Source: an uncultured bacterium
Lineage (GTDB): Bacteria > Verrucomicrobiota > Kiritimatiellia > PWTM01
Direction: 5' to 3'
Length of the DNA: 64,000 nt
NCBI GenBank assembly: GCA_938010045.1
Contig: CALLFZ010000011.1
Span: forward strand, 1-64,000
In this document: piece by piece, positions 54,553 to 64,000 of the stretch
Layout: each line of letters opens with the position of its first letter
Numbering within the stretch: the stretch's first letter is position 1
The notes under the pieces: generated by a model
What the model was told of the DNA's origin: nothing
Database searches by the model: none
Seen by the model: only the letters and a program-made list of their open reading frames with translations
Translations under genes and position numbers: made by a program

Positions 54553-55649
54553 TGCCCCTGCGCTCCGCCGATCTCCAAATGGAAGACCTCCTGGACCTCG
54601 TGGTCCGCGAGGAAGCCTCCGATCTGCATCTGGCCGTCAACGCGCCCCCTGTGCTGCGCGTCCACGGCGGCCTCCACCCGATCGATTCGGAGCCCCTCCG
54701 CCCCGAGGACACCGAGCGGTTGATGCGCGCGATCACCTCCGAGGACAACATCCAACGCGTGCGCGAACAGGGCGGCTGCGACTTCGGTTTCGGCTTCGGC
54801 AACCGCGCGCGGTTTCGCGTCAGCGTGTTCCGCCAGAAAGGCTGCTTTGGCCTCGTGTTGCGCCAGATTCCCTCGCGCCTGATGACGCTCGAGGAAATCG
54901 GTCTGCCCCCCCAAATTCGCGAACTGCTCTACCTCCCCCGCGGCCTGATCCTCGTCACCGGCCCCACCGGTTCCGGCAAAACGACGACGCTGGCCAGCAT
55001 GATCAACATCATTAATGAGAACCGTGACTGCCACATCATCACCATCGAGGACCCGATCGAGTACTATCACGAGCACAAGAAATCCATCGTGACCCAGCGC
55101 GAAGTCGGCGTGGACGTCGGTTCGTTCCGAGAGGCCCTGCGTCGCGCGCTCCGGCAGGACCCCGATGTGATTCTCGTCGGCGAGATGCGCGACCTCGAGA
55201 CCATGGAGGCCGCCATCACCGCTGCCGAAACCGGTCACCTCGTGTTCGCAACGCTGCACACCACCGGAGCCGCGCGCACAGTGGACCGCATCGTAGACGC
55301 CTTCCCGACCGACCAGCAGGAGCAGATCCGCACTCAGCTCGCCTCAACGCTGAAGGCCGTCATCTCGCAGGTCCTGCTGCCGCGCATCGACAAACCCGGC
55401 CGCGTCGCCGCATTCGAGGTGATGATCAGCACCCCGGCCATCGAAGCGCTGATCCGCGACAACAAGACCTTCCGCATCAAATCGGACATCCAGACCGGCG
55501 GCCGGCTGGGCATGTTCACCCTCGACGACAGCCTGCTCGCGCATTACCAGGCGGGGCGCATCTCGTATGAGGAACTCGTCATGAAGTGCGACGACCGCGA
55601 CAGCATGCTTCAGCGGCTCGCCGAGATCGAAGGCCGCCGCAAACGGTAG
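54552..55649 (+). CDS. pilT: Twitching motility/pilus retraction ATPase PilT
   Basis: A 365-residue ATPase of the PilT type: short N-terminal PAS-like domain, Walker A GPTGSGKT (137-144), Asp box [11 protein letters not shown], Walker [15 protein letters not shown], and a C-terminal [10 protein letters not shown] motif related to the AIRNLIRE retraction motif. It disassembles pili and powers retraction. It is sandwiched between two PilB-like genes, with a TGATG junction to the first. Confidence 0.95.
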   Translation: MPLRSADLQMEDLLDLVVREEASDLHLAVNAPPVLRVHGGLHPIDSEPLRPEDTERLMRAITSEDNIQRVREQGGCDFGFGFGNRARFRVSVFRQKGCFGLVLRQIPSRLMTLEEIGLPPQIRELLYLPRGLILVTGPTGSGKTTTLASMINIINENRDCHIITIEDPIEYYHEHKKSIVTQREVGVDVGSFREALRRALRQDPDVILVGEMRDLETMEAAITAAETGHLVFATLHTTGAARTVDRIVDAFPTDQQEQIRTQLASTLKAVISQVLLPRIDKPGRVAAFEVMISTPAIEALIRDNKTFRIKSDIQTGGRLGMFTLDDSLLAHYQAGRISYEELVMKCDDRDSMLQRLAEIEGRRKR

Positions 55650-55657
55650 GAGTTGCC

Positions 55658-57379
55658 ATGCCCGAGGACGCCGTCCAACTCAAGGATTACCTGCTGCAAC
55701 AGCTCGTCGCCGACGGCCTCGTGGACGCCGAGATCGCCGTCGAAATCGAGGAGGAGCACCGCCGCACCGGTAACCCCGTCCGCGATCTGTTGATCGATAT
55801 GGAAGTGCTCACCGAGGACGTGCTGCTCGACTTCATCGCGCGCCAGATGGGCACCTACGTCGTGGATCTCGGTACGATCGTCGTCTCCCGCGATGTGGCC
55901 CGCGCGGTGCGTCCCAGCTACGTCCGCATGTACAACGTCGTGCCGATCGAAGCCCGCGACAATTGGGTCCGGCTGGCGGTCTCGGACCTCCTAAGCCCGG
56001 AGATCGTGGATGAGCTCAACTTCGTGATCGGCCAGGACCGCGACATCGAGTACGTCGTCGCGCGCCAGGAGGACATCCGGAAGCTCATTACCGACCTCTA
56101 TGGCACCGCCACCGACTCGATCGGTGACATGCTCACCCAACTCGAAGCCGAACTCGAGGAGGCCGGCGACACGCTCACCACGGCCGCGGCCGGTTCGGTG
56201 ATCGATCTCGAACAGATGGCCAACCAGGCGCCGATCGTCCGCTTCGTCAACCTCGTGCTGTATCAGGCCGTCCAGGACCGCGCCTCGGACATCCACTTCG
56301 AGCCGTTCGAGAAAGAATTCAAGATCCGCTACCGCGTGGACGGCGCTCTCTACGAAATGTCGCCGCCGCCCCGCCAGCTCGCGCTGCCAATCATTTCGCG
56401 CCTCAAGGTGATCTCGGGCCTCAACATCGCGGAGCGACGATTGCCCCAGGACGGCCGCATCAAACTCACCATCGCGAACCGGCCGGTGGACTTCCGCGTC
56501 TCCACCCTGCCCACCCAGTTCGGCGAAAGCGTCGTGCTGCGAATTCTCGACCAGACCACCGTCCAGCTCGACCTCGAAAACATTGGCATGCCGGACGATA
56601 TTTACGAGACCTTCGTCTACGATATCAGTAAGCCGAATGGCATCATCATCGTCACCGGCCCCACCGGATCGGGTAAAACCACCACGCTGTACGCAGCGCT
56701 CAAGCGCCTCAACACGATCGAGGAAAAACTGCTCACCGCTGAGGATCCCGTCGAATACGACATCGAGGGCATCATCCAGATCCCCATCAACGAGGCGATC
56801 GGCCTCACCTTCGCCCGCGTGCTGCGCTCGTTCCTGCGCCAGGACCCGGACATCATCCTCGTCGGCGAGATCCGCGACAAGGAAACCGCGGAAATCGCCA
56901 TCCAGGCATCGCTCACCGGCCACCTCGTGTTCAGCACCCTGCACACAAACGACGCGCCGGGCGCCATCACGCGCCTCATCGACATGGGCATCGAGCCGTT
57001 CTTGATCTCGTCCACGCTCGAGGCCGTCCTCGCCCAACGCCTCGTGCGCACGATCTGCCCCCACTGCAAAACCCCCTACCAGCCGCAGGACGAACAGCTT
57101 TCCCTGCTCGGCCTCACGCGCGAGCAGGTCGGCGACCGCCCCTTTTATTTCGGCGCCGGCTGCAAGGAATGCAACCACACCGGCTACCGAGGCCGACGCG
57201 GCGTGTTCGAATACATGCGCATCACCGAGCCCGTGCAGGAACTGATCAACCAACGCAAACCCACCCTTGTGATCCGCGACAAGGCCATCGAAATGGGTAT
57301 GCGGACATTGCGCGAGGATGGGATTCGTTGCATTCTAGATGGGTACACCACCGTCGAGGAAGTGCTGAAGTACACGTGA
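55658..57379 (+). CDS. PilB/GspE-type assembly ATPase (second copy)
   Basis: A 573-residue paralogue of the first ATPase: MshEN domain (about 5-150), linker, core with [37 protein letters not shown], and a zinc site CPHC...CKEC near 470-510. The N-terminal domains of the two copies differ clearly while the cores are close, so they probably answer different signals or drive different machines (a pilus and a T2SS). TAGGAG lies 6 nt before the ATG. It is 32 nt upstream of pilC. Confidence 0.94.
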   Translation: MPEDAVQLKDYLLQQLVADGLVDAEIAVEIEEEHRRTGNPVRDLLIDMEVLTEDVLLDFIARQMGTYVVDLGTIVVSRDVARAVRPSYVRMYNVVPIEARDNWVRLAVSDLLSPEIVDELNFVIGQDRDIEYVVARQEDIRKLITDLYGTATDSIGDMLTQLEAELEEAGDTLTTAAAGSVIDLEQMANQAPIVRFVNLVLYQAVQDRASDIHFEPFEKEFKIRYRVDGALYEMSPPPRQLALPIISRLKVISGLNIAERRLPQDGRIKLTIANRPVDFRVSTLPTQFGESVVLRILDQTTVQLDLENIGMPDDIYETFVYDISKPNGIIIVTGPTGSGKTTTLYAALKRLNTIEEKLLTAEDPVEYDIEGIIQIPINEAIGLTFARVLRSFLRQDPDIILVGEIRDKETAEIAIQASLTGHLVFSTLHTNDAPGAITRLIDMGIEPFLISSTLEAVLAQRLVRTICPHCKTPYQPQDEQLSLLGLTREQVGDRPFYFGAGCKECNHTGYRGRRGVFEYMRITEPVQELINQRKPTLVIRDKAIEMGMRTLREDGIRCILDGYTTVEEVLKYT

Positions 57380-57411
57380 GGTTCCGCCCTCAGTCTTAAG
57401 GAGTCGTTACG

Positions 57412-58698
57412 ATGCCCAGTTTCGCTTTCGTCGGAGTGGACGCCCGCGGTAAGGAGGTCAAGGGCACCGTCGAGGCGGAGAACCAGAACGCAGCGCTCGC
57501 CCAAATCCGCGAACAGGGCTATTTCCCAACCCAGGTGGTGCCGATCAGCGCCGGGAAAGCCGCCGCGGCGCCCCGCTCCGCCATCCGCGGAAAAAAGACC
57601 GCCCCCACCTCCGCACTGCAGAAGGAAATCAAGCTACCCGCCTTCATGAGCGGACGCATCAAGCCGCGCCAACTGATGGTCGTGACGCGGCAGCTCGCCA
57701 CGCTGATTGACGCGGGTCTCCCGCTTCTGCGCGGCCTCCAGGTGCTCCACCGCCAGGAGCGTCACCCGCGACTCAAGCAGATCCTCGCCGATCTGGGCGA
57801 GGCCATCCAGTCCGGCAGCACCCTCGCCGACGCGATGGCCCAGCACCCAAAGGTCTTCAGCCGCCTCTATGTGAACATGGTCAAGGCCGGCGAAATCGGC
57901 GGCGTGCTCGACGTCGTGCTCCTGCGCCTCGCCGAGTTCATGGAGAAGATGCAGAAGATCCGGAACAAGATCATCAGCGCGATGACCTACCCCGTCGTCG
58001 TCCTGATCGTGGCGACCGTGATCATGTTCTTCCTGATGACCAAGATCGTGCCCAAGTTCAAGGAGATCTTCGACGACCTCCTCGAGGGCAAGGCTCTGCC
58101 AGTGCTCACCCAGATGGTCATGAATGTGAGCCAGACCCTCGCACAGCGAGCGCCGGTCGTGATCGCCGGCGTGATCGTGCTCGTCGTGCTGATCAAACTG
58201 ATCGGCAAAACCAAGGGCGGCCGCTTCGCGATCGATGCCGCCAAGATGAAAATGCCGATTTTTGGCCCACTTGTGGAGAAAACTGCAATCGGCCGTATGA
58301 CGCGCACACTCGGCACGCTGCTGCAGTCGGGCGTGCCCATCCTCCAGGCGCTCACGATCGTGCGCGACACCGCCGGCAACGAGGTCGTCGCCCGCGGCAT
58401 CCAGCTCGTTCACGACAGCGTCAAGGAAGGCGAGAACATCGCGCCGCCCATGGAAGCCACCCGCATCTTCCCTCCCATGGTGATCGGCATGGTCGAGGTG
58501 GGCGAGGAGACGGGCAAACTGCCCGACATGCTCATGCGCATCGCCGACACCTACGACGACGAGGTGGACAACACCGTCGCGGCGCTGAGCTCGGTCATCG
58601 AACCGCTCCTCATCGTCGGTCTGGCCGTGATCGTGGGCACGATCGTGATCGCGCTGTTCCTGCCCATGCTCTCGATCATTGGCCAGCTTGGCGGCTAA
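57412..58698 (+). CDS. pilC: PilC/GspF inner-membrane platform protein
   Basis: A 428-residue platform protein with the duplicated T2SSF domains (about 80-205 and 285-410), each ending in membrane helices, and an N-terminal segment FVGVDARGKEVKGTVEAEN typical of the family. It couples the ATPases to pilin assembly. AAGGAG lies 8 nt before the ATG. Pilins, secretin and PilMNO are not in the window. Confidence 0.95.
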   Translation: MPSFAFVGVDARGKEVKGTVEAENQNAALAQIREQGYFPTQVVPISAGKAAAAPRSAIRGKKTAPTSALQKEIKLPAFMSGRIKPRQLMVVTRQLATLIDAGLPLLRGLQVLHRQERHPRLKQILADLGEAIQSGSTLADAMAQHPKVFSRLYVNMVKAGEIGGVLDVVLLRLAEFMEKMQKIRNKIISAMTYPVVVLIVATVIMFFLMTKIVPKFKEIFDDLLEGKALPVLTQMVMNVSQTLAQRAPVVIAGVIVLVVLIKLIGKTKGGRFAIDAAKMKMPIFGPLVEKTAIGRMTRTLGTLLQSGVPILQALTIVRDTAGNEVVARGIQLVHDSVKEGENIAPPMEATRIFPPMVIGMVEVGEETGKLPDMLMRIADTYDDEVDNTVAALSSVIEPLLIVGLAVIVGTIVIALFLPMLSIIGQLGG

Positions 58699-59162
58699 CC
58701 GCGGGCGCGGCTCACGCTTCCCTCGGCCCACCGGCGAGCGCGGTGGCGCCCGCGCCTCACCGGCGACCGCGAGCCCGAGCCGCTGGCGGGCATCGCAAAC
58801 CTCGTCCGTCGGCCGTCACCGCGCTGTTTCACCGTGTCCCAACACAGGCGCGCTGTGAATTGTTTGGGCGTGCCGCGGTCGCACTAAAATTGTTGAGTTT
58901 TCCGACGGGCGCGCCGAATCCGATGCCCGCTGAGCCGCGCTTCTTGGCGGTGGCGCGTCCTGGCGCTCGACCCTGCCCTCCTTGCCGGCTCGCCACGCCG
59001 CCTCCCCCCGATTCTGTGCCCGATGTTGTGCCTGTCCCCGTTTCCCTGTCCCCATCACCTCCCCCCCGCCATCACCCGCGAGGTGTCTCTCCCCAACGGC
59101 CTCGCTCCGGCGGCAGAGCGCCGGAGCTACAGCACAGCGCCGCGCCTGCTGCAACGCCGGGG

Positions 59163-59256
59163 AACCCGGCCCTCCAACGGCCGCTGTAGTTCCGCCGGTC
59201 CCCCGGCGGAAGATTTGGGGCGAGAAAGCTCCGGCGGCAGAGCGCCGGAGCTACAG
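59163..59256 (+). repeat. Palindromic repeat cluster (B-A order)
   Basis: AACCCGGCCCTCCAACGGCC, one B element (59185-59214) and one A stem (59229-59256), in the same order as at 34769-34893. Confidence 0.75.
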
Positions 59257-59350
59257 CGCCGCGACAACCATCAGCCATCGCTGCGTGCCGCAGACGGCAG
59301 CCTCGCTGCCTCCGGGCTTCAGCGCGGCGTCGCTCGCCGAGTGCCCGGCC
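59229..59350 (+). repeat. Composite palindromic repeat, copy 3
   Basis: A stem followed by ACCATCAGCC, the GGCAGCCTCGCTGCC hairpin and GGGCTTCAGCGCGGCGTCGC, then GTGCCCGGC and GTGCCTGTCCCC. The order matches 7483-7600 and the inverted copy at 20-162. Confidence 0.75.
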
Positions 59351-59466
59351 GGCCGGTCGTGCCTGTCCCCATCACCCCGTGTCTGTCCCCATCGCCCTGT
59401 GCCCAACACCTCCCAACGCCCCCCCCGCGATCACCCGCGAGGTGTCTCTCCCCAACGGCCCCACTC

Positions 59467-60977
59467 GTTGGCGATCGCCTCCCAAGTTCGCAAGCCTCCG
59501 CCGAGCTCACGCTCCAGCGTCCGCCGCACCTCACTCTCGCCAGCGGCGGCCGTCCCGTCCACGCCGCCCCACGCGATGACGAATTCGCCTGTCACCGCGC
59601 CGGCATACGGAAAATACGCGGGACGCGTGATGCGGCGCCGCGCCGCATTCCACAGGCCCGGACGCCGCGCTAGGGCCTGCAACGCTCACCCACACAAGGC
59701 CATCGTCTGCGGCCCATTCGCGATCCGATCGGGATCCGTCGGCCGCTCCCACCCTTGCGCTGCGACCTCACATGCTCCGGCCGCCCATCCACATAGTGGA
59801 ACGGATACAAATCGAACACGTTGAGCCGGCGCGGAGCGGGCTCGTCGTCGCAGTAGCCGCGATACATCAGCGGGAGCGTCACCGCCTCGAAGACCAGCCG
59901 GAACGCCTCCGGCTCGGCTAGCGTCCCATGCCGAACGATCGCAACGAACCGTTCGTACACCGCATCATCCGCGAATGCCGGAATGCGGACTCTTTGCCCC
60001 TTCGGCGGCGCCGCCACGGCATGGTGCCAGTGGGTGCGCCATGCGGGCCAACCCCTCCCAGTTCAGAGCCGGCAGACGGGCCTCCGCCGCCGCATCGTCG
60101 TTGGCCCGCGCGTACGCCGCGACCACGGCGGGAATGTTCGGGTGACCTCGTCGCGCGCGGCCCGCCTCCAAATGCCGCGCCGCCTCCCCGATCGCCGTGC
60201 GCAGCGCGACCTCCTCAGGATCGCGGCGATCCGCCAACAGTTTCCACGCAGCCTGCAGCAACACTGCCAGGTCCTGCGCCATATGGTTTGACATCCCCAG
60301 CGAATGCCCGCTCAGCCGGCACTCGGGATCGCCCGTCTCCTTCAGTTCATCCCGCCCCGGCAGCGTCAGCCGGCGGACCCCATCCCGCCGATTCAGCATC
60401 TCGAGGGAGACCGACAATCCGTTGTTCCACCAGTCGGGAACGAATCCCTGTTCGCGCTCCGGCCCCAGCTGGCGGCCCTCCCAGGTGACCGGCACGGGCT
60501 GGTCTGCGTCGTTCCGCGATGGATCAAACAGCTCATCAGAGTGGTTCAGCATCTTCAGGTAAAGCGGCAACAACTCTCGAAGCAGCAGGTCGCGGTACCA
60601 ACGGTCGCCGGTGACCATAGCCGCCCGGGCCAGCGCGACGCCAAACCATGCACCGTCGTGCATCGTGTCCAGCGCCTCGCCCTGAATCCACTGTTGTGGC
60701 GTGCCGGCCTGATCCCCCAGAAGTACTCATAGATCATGCCGCGCTGCGGCGAGTCGTCGCGCCGCATGTGATGTTGCACCACGTACTCAGCCAGCCGCTT
60801 CGCGAACGCCTCGGCCTCGGCCGTCGTCATGGGCGAGCGGTCCCGCCACACCGTCGGCCACGTCGGGGCGGCGAACGCGGACCCACCCCCCACAAGTGCC
60901 AAGATCGCCAACCACCTGACCCGCCCGCCGCACCGCGTCGAGCCCCAACCGACACACCCGAACAGCAACGCTCTCAT
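59467..60977 (-). pseudogene. Frameshifted gene for an exported protein of unknown family
   Basis: One coding sequence is spread over at least three reading frames. The first frame (60977 to about 60705) gives a signal peptide (LAILALVGGGSAFA) and AEAFAKRLAEYVVQHHMRRDDSP. At about 60700 the meaning moves to a second frame (TPQQWIQGEALDTMHDGAW onward to about 60030), then to a third (VAAPPKGQRVRIPAF through NVFDLYPFHYVDGRPEHV, to about 59760), and probably again to further frames down to AIANEW at 59467, where a repeat interrupts it. The helical, Trp-rich composition resembles six-hairpin enzymes but I cannot name the family. Sequencing errors could cause some shifts. Confidence 0.75.
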
Positions 60978-61134
60978 TCTCTCGTCTCCACACTATGCCG
61001 CGGCCGATCCGCCCGCTCCCGGGGTGCGCCGCTCGATGCTCGCCGTACCTGGCGGCGAACTGCAGCTCGGATGCAAGTTGAGTTTGCCCGCGTATGGTAT
61101 TAGCACGGCGGATGTGCCGAGAGGTAGTGACCTC

Positions 61135-63288
61135 ATGTTTCAGCCCGATCCCATGCCCGTCAACCAGCTGGCGACCCAACGCAGCCCCTACCTGCGGCAG
61201 CATGCCCACCAGCCGGTGAATTGGCTGCCGTGGGGGAACGAAGCGTTCGAACGCGCCCACCGCGAAGACAAGCCGGTGTTTCTATCGGTCGGATACGCCG
61301 CGTGCCACTGGTGCCATGTCATGGCGCATGAGTGCTTCGACAACCCGCAGATCGCCAAATTGATCAACCGCTGGTTTGTACCGGTGAAGGTGGACCGCGA
61401 AGAACGACCCGATGTGGACGACGTCTACATGCGGTACGTCGTTCTACTCACCGGCTCTGGCGGTTGGCCGCTGACCGTCTGGCTGACCCCTGATCGGCAG
61501 CCGTTCTTCGGCGGCACCTATTTCCCGCCCGAACCACGCAGTGGCCTGCCTGGCCTGGCCGACCTGCTCGGCGCAATCGCCGACCTCTGGCAGCGGGACC
61601 GCGCCCGCGTGATCGCCTCGGCCGCCGAGGCGCTGCTCGCGCTTCGTGCCTCCCCCACCGCTGGCGGGGCCACCCCGCCGACCTTCCCCCACTGGATCGA
61701 GGAAGCCGCCGCCCAAGCCGAACGTGAGCTGCTCGAAATGGCCGACCTCCGCCACGGTGGCCTCGGCGGACCTCCCAAGTTTCCCCAGATTCCCGCGCTG
61801 CAGTTCCTCCTCGCTCGACACGAGATGACCGGCGCCGCCGCACCGCGTGAGATCGCGCGGCGCGCGTTTGACGCGATCGCTTGCGGGGGTATCCGCGACC
61901 ACCTCGGCGGCGGTGTTCATCGGTACGCCGTCGACGCCCGCTGGCGGATCCCGCACTTCGAGAAAATGCTCTGCGACCAGGCCATGTTCATCGAGCTCTG
62001 CCTCGAGGTTCATCGCATCACTAGCGAGGTACACGCGCTGGACCTGGCCAGTGAGACGGTGGACTTCCTCCTCCGCGAGCTCGCCAGTCCGGAGTCCGCC
62101 TTCTGGGCGGCTCTCGACGCCGACAGCCCTCGGCCGGAACAGCCGACACATCTTGAAGAAGGCGCGTTCTACACCTGGACCTCAACGGAGGTTCGTCACA
62201 TTCTGCCGGACGATCTGGCCGATCTGGCGGCTGCCGCCTGGGGTATCTCCGAGGAATTCAAGACGGATTTCTTTCACGGCCCGAGTGAAACCCGATATGT
62301 GCCGTTTATGGCCGCCCCCGTCGAACAGCTCGCACGTCAGTTCGGCATTGGGCCTGAGGAGGTCCGACGGCGTCTCGCCGCCGCCCGAACGCACCTCTTC
62401 CACGCGCGAACGAAACGTCCTCGACCCGCCGTCGACGATTCCATCATCGCCTCGTGGAACGGAATCGCCATCAGCGCGCTTGCCCGCTACGCTCGGCGGA
62501 CCGAATCGCCCGCCGCGGCCGATGCCGCACGCCGGGCGGCGCGCTGGATTCTGGCCCAGCTCTGGGACCCTTCTGATGGCCGTCTCCATCGATGCGTCCA
62601 GGACGACACTCGCCTTGTGCCAGGCTTCGGCGAGGACTACGCCGCCGTCGTCCGCGCGCTGCTCGACCTCTTCGAGCTCGACTTCGACACGGTCTGGCTC
62701 CGCGAAGCCCTCGCGATTCAGAACGCGTTCGACCGTCATCTGTGGAGCCCGGACAACCGTCTCTACCGCCGTTCCGACGCGAACGACGGCCCACCGGTGG
62801 ATCCGGACGATGCCGATGAGCACACACTCCCCTCCGCCACCGCTCTCGCCGCCGGCAATCTGCTCCGCCTGTGGCTGATCACGGACGACCGAGCATGGCT
62901 CGACCGGCTTGACGAGCTACTCGCCGCTATCGCGCCTCGGGTACGCGCCCATCCCGCCGCGTATCCGGCCACCCTGATGGCAGCCATGAGCCGCCCATTG
63001 GCGCGGCGCCTGGTGGTGTCCGGAGCAGCGAGCGCGGCCGAAACCGCTGCTCTCCTCAAGGCTGCCCGCGCGTCCGCCGGCCCATTCGTCCCGGTTCTGA
63101 TGACCCCCGCTCGCGGCAGCCACCCTCTCTTCGACTCCGCTTCGTGGACACGGTTCGCCGCGCCCGGCGAACGCGCCGCGGTCTGGGTCTGTGATCGAGG
63201 TACATGCCGTCCGCCGATCTTCGACCCCGCCGAACTCGTTCGTTCGCTGAATGCGAGTTGCGGCCGCGGCCCTGAAACCGCGACGTGA
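61135..63288 (+). CDS. YyaL-type (DUF255) thioredoxin-domain/six-hairpin protein
   Basis: A 717-residue protein of the YyaL/SPATA20 family. The N-terminal thioredoxin-like domain (5-165) contains the redox motif C57-H-W-C60 in GYAACHWCHVMAHECF and KVDREERPD. The rest is an alpha/alpha (six-hairpin) barrel with FPHWIEEA, GGIRDHLGGGVHRYAVD and IPHFEKMLCDQA, all family hallmarks. The function is not established. GAGAGG lies 9 nt before the ATG at 61135; the open frame extends upstream through non-homologous sequence. It is divergent from the broken gene. Confidence 0.93.
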   Translation: MFQPDPMPVNQLATQRSPYLRQHAHQPVNWLPWGNEAFERAHREDKPVFLSVGYAACHWCHVMAHECFDNPQIAKLINRWFVPVKVDREERPDVDDVYMRYVVLLTGSGGWPLTVWLTPDRQPFFGGTYFPPEPRSGLPGLADLLGAIADLWQRDRARVIASAAEALLALRASPTAGGATPPTFPHWIEEAAAQAERELLEMADLRHGGLGGPPKFPQIPALQFLLARHEMTGAAAPREIARRAFDAIACGGIRDHLGGGVHRYAVDARWRIPHFEKMLCDQAMFIELCLEVHRITSEVHALDLASETVDFLLRELASPESAFWAALDADSPRPEQPTHLEEGAFYTWTSTEVRHILPDDLADLAAAAWGISEEFKTDFFHGPSETRYVPFMAAPVEQLARQFGIGPEEVRRRLAAARTHLFHARTKRPRPAVDDSIIASWNGIAISALARYARRTESPAAADAARRAARWILAQLWDPSDGRLHRCVQDDTRLVPGFGEDYAAVVRALLDLFELDFDTVWLREALAIQNAFDRHLWSPDNRLYRRSDANDGPPVDPDDADEHTLPSATALAAGNLLRLWLITDDRAWLDRLDELLAAIAPRVRAHPAAYPATLMAAMSRPLARRLVVSGAASAAETAALLKAARASAGPFVPVLMTPARGSHPLFDSASWTRFAAPGERAAVWVCDRGTCRPPIFDPAELVRSLNASCGRGPETAT

Positions 63289-63479
63289 CGCGTTGAGGAG
63301 ATGCCGCCTCGCCATCGGTCCCTACCGGCTCCCCTCCATCGCTTCCCTCTCGGCGACCGGCACATGGTGGAGACGGTGGGCGCGGCACCTCCCGCGCCAC
63401 TTCCGGCGGCCGCAGGCCGCGAGAGGGTTGACCTCCGCGCCCACACGCGTACCGTTCCTGGAACAGAGGAGAACAGACC

Positions 63480-63989
63480 ATGCACATTCGACCTGTCGTC
63501 TGGTTCGTCGCAGCACTCCTTGCCGCGGCCCCCGTGCTCAGAGCCGAGTCGTCCGCCGAATTCCGCATTGGAGCCGGCTCAACCTACTGGGTCGCACTCG
63601 ATGACATTGACGTGAAGAACGTAGACGAGAACGGCTTCTCCTATCTCGCCACCCTACAGCTCCGGAATCCGATGGCCGGGCTCGGCCTCGATCTCGAAAT
63701 GATGCCGGAGCGATTTGGCGACGATGCCTACTGTGGCCAGCTCTACGTCCTTCTCGGCAAGGGCGTCTACGTCGGCGCCGGCATCGGGCTGACGATGGTG
63801 GACGGCGACGTCCAAAACGATCCCTTTTACAGCCTGCGCGCTGGTGTGGACATCGAGCTGCTGAGCGGCCTCCACCTCGACATTTCGGTTCAGTACCGTT
63901 TCAACGACACGGCGGATCTCAAGGGCGAAGACTCGGAGATTGACGCCGATACGCTCTACCTCGGCGCCGCGCTTCGCCTCTCGCTGTAA
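63480..63989 (+). CDS. Small exported outer-membrane barrel-like protein
   Basis: A 169-residue protein: signal peptide 1-23 (AAPVLRAES), then eight or so amphipathic strands with Gly/Tyr/Leu alternation (KGVYVGAGIGLTMVDG, LHLDISVQYRF) and an ALRLSL end. It looks like a small OmpA-type or porin-like barrel. An AGAGGAGA ribosome site is 7 nt before the ATG. I do not recognise a named family. Confidence 0.75.
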   Translation: MHIRPVVWFVAALLAAAPVLRAESSAEFRIGAGSTYWVALDDIDVKNVDENGFSYLATLQLRNPMAGLGLDLEMMPERFGDDAYCGQLYVLLGKGVYVGAGIGLTMVDGDVQNDPFYSLRAGVDIELLSGLHLDISVQYRFNDTADLKGEDSEIDADTLYLGAALRLSL

Positions 63990-64000
63990 CGCGCACGACG

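Larger units (their letters stand above)
58699..59466. repeat. Repeat-rich intergenic region after pilC
   Basis: No gene. A GC hairpin (CGCGGGCGC 58700-58708 with GCGCCCGCG 58746-58754) follows pilC and could help end transcription but has no T-run. GTGCCTGTCCCC-type motifs occur at 59029-59040, 59045-59053, 59359-59370 and 59379-59390. A stretch including CACCCGCGAGGTGTCTCTCC is present twice (59065-59107 and 59424-59466). Palindromic A stems lie at 59105-59132 and 59229-59256, and a B element at 59185-59214. Confidence 0.78.

Noticed and set aside
55991-57253. 420-codon minus-strand open frame
   Set aside because: Antisense shadow of the second PilB-like ATPase.
61078-61103. Promoter TTGAGT/TATTAG for the YyaL-type gene
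   Set aside because: The spacer is only 14 nt; alternative pairings are no better.

Overview
The window reads as chromosome from a high-GC, Gram-negative member of the PVC superphylum, most likely Verrucomicrobiota/Kiritimatiellota. This is inferred, not proven. Lipid A genes (lpxK), Tol-Pal and several outer-membrane barrels show a diderm envelope. An SHD1 domain on a beta-helix protein, PPC and CHB_HEX_C-like modules, a secreted FAD oxidoreductase with carbohydrate-binding-like flanks, several sugar-related secreted enzymes, and intergenic GGGGACAGGCAC and CTCCGGCGG repeats all fit that group. No tRNA, rRNA, CRISPR array, phage or transposase was recognised.

Layout. 1-480: repeats. 510-2904: secreted GH16-like and GH39-like proteins, convergent. 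3353-5519: hybrid histidine kinase with a separate HPt protein. 5894-6751: zinc-ribbon/PTS-EIIA fusion. 6752-8334: long repeat-rich spacer. 8407-10445: AraA-like sugar isomerase and a small RRM protein ending at a strong terminator. 10562-15200: transglutaminase-like protein, divergent from a C2H2-like protein, ECF sigma factor and anti-sigma factor. 15269-19119: guaB followed by two Tat-exported proteins, a Gfo/Idh/MocA oxidoreductase and a TIM-barrel epimerase-like protein. 19194-22033: PflX-like radical SAM protein and a SHD1/pectate-lyase-fold protein. 22030-25888: orphan ParA, then a PPC/CHB secreted protein and a HEAT-like secreted protein.

25893-29453 (minus strand): tolB, pal, tatA, tatC and a receiver-only regulator, tightly packed. 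29529-34289: NUDIX hydrolase, then the lipid A/core cluster lpxK, GT9 and a GT4-kinase fusion. 34290-34968: repeats. 34969-37084: DUF502 membrane protein and GH57-like enzyme. 37113-40804: multi-TM/TPR protein, OMP and sensor kinase. 40857-47317: an RND efflux operon (TetR, TolC-like, HlyD-like, RND) in which every junction is a 4-nt ATGA overlap, with a visible operator/promoter. 47658-52230: secreted FAD oxidoreductase, 2Fe-2S ferredoxin, OMP and a truncated iorA remnant. 52775-58698: type IV pilus/type II secretion motor block (two PilB-like ATPases, PilT, PilC). 58699-59466: repeats. 59467-60977: a gene broken by several frameshifts. 61135-63989: YyaL-type thioredoxin-domain protein and a small OMP.

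The genes support a saccharolytic life style: enzymes exported by Sec or Tat, an envelope maintained by Tol-Pal/LpxK/RND, and regulation by two-component systems, an ECF sigma/anti-sigma pair and TetR. The least ordinary items are the composite palindromic repeat family, the GT4-kinase and zinc-ribbon/EIIA fusions, the GH16 protein that has lost its catalytic residues, the C2H2-sigma-anti-sigma operon, and the two decayed genes.
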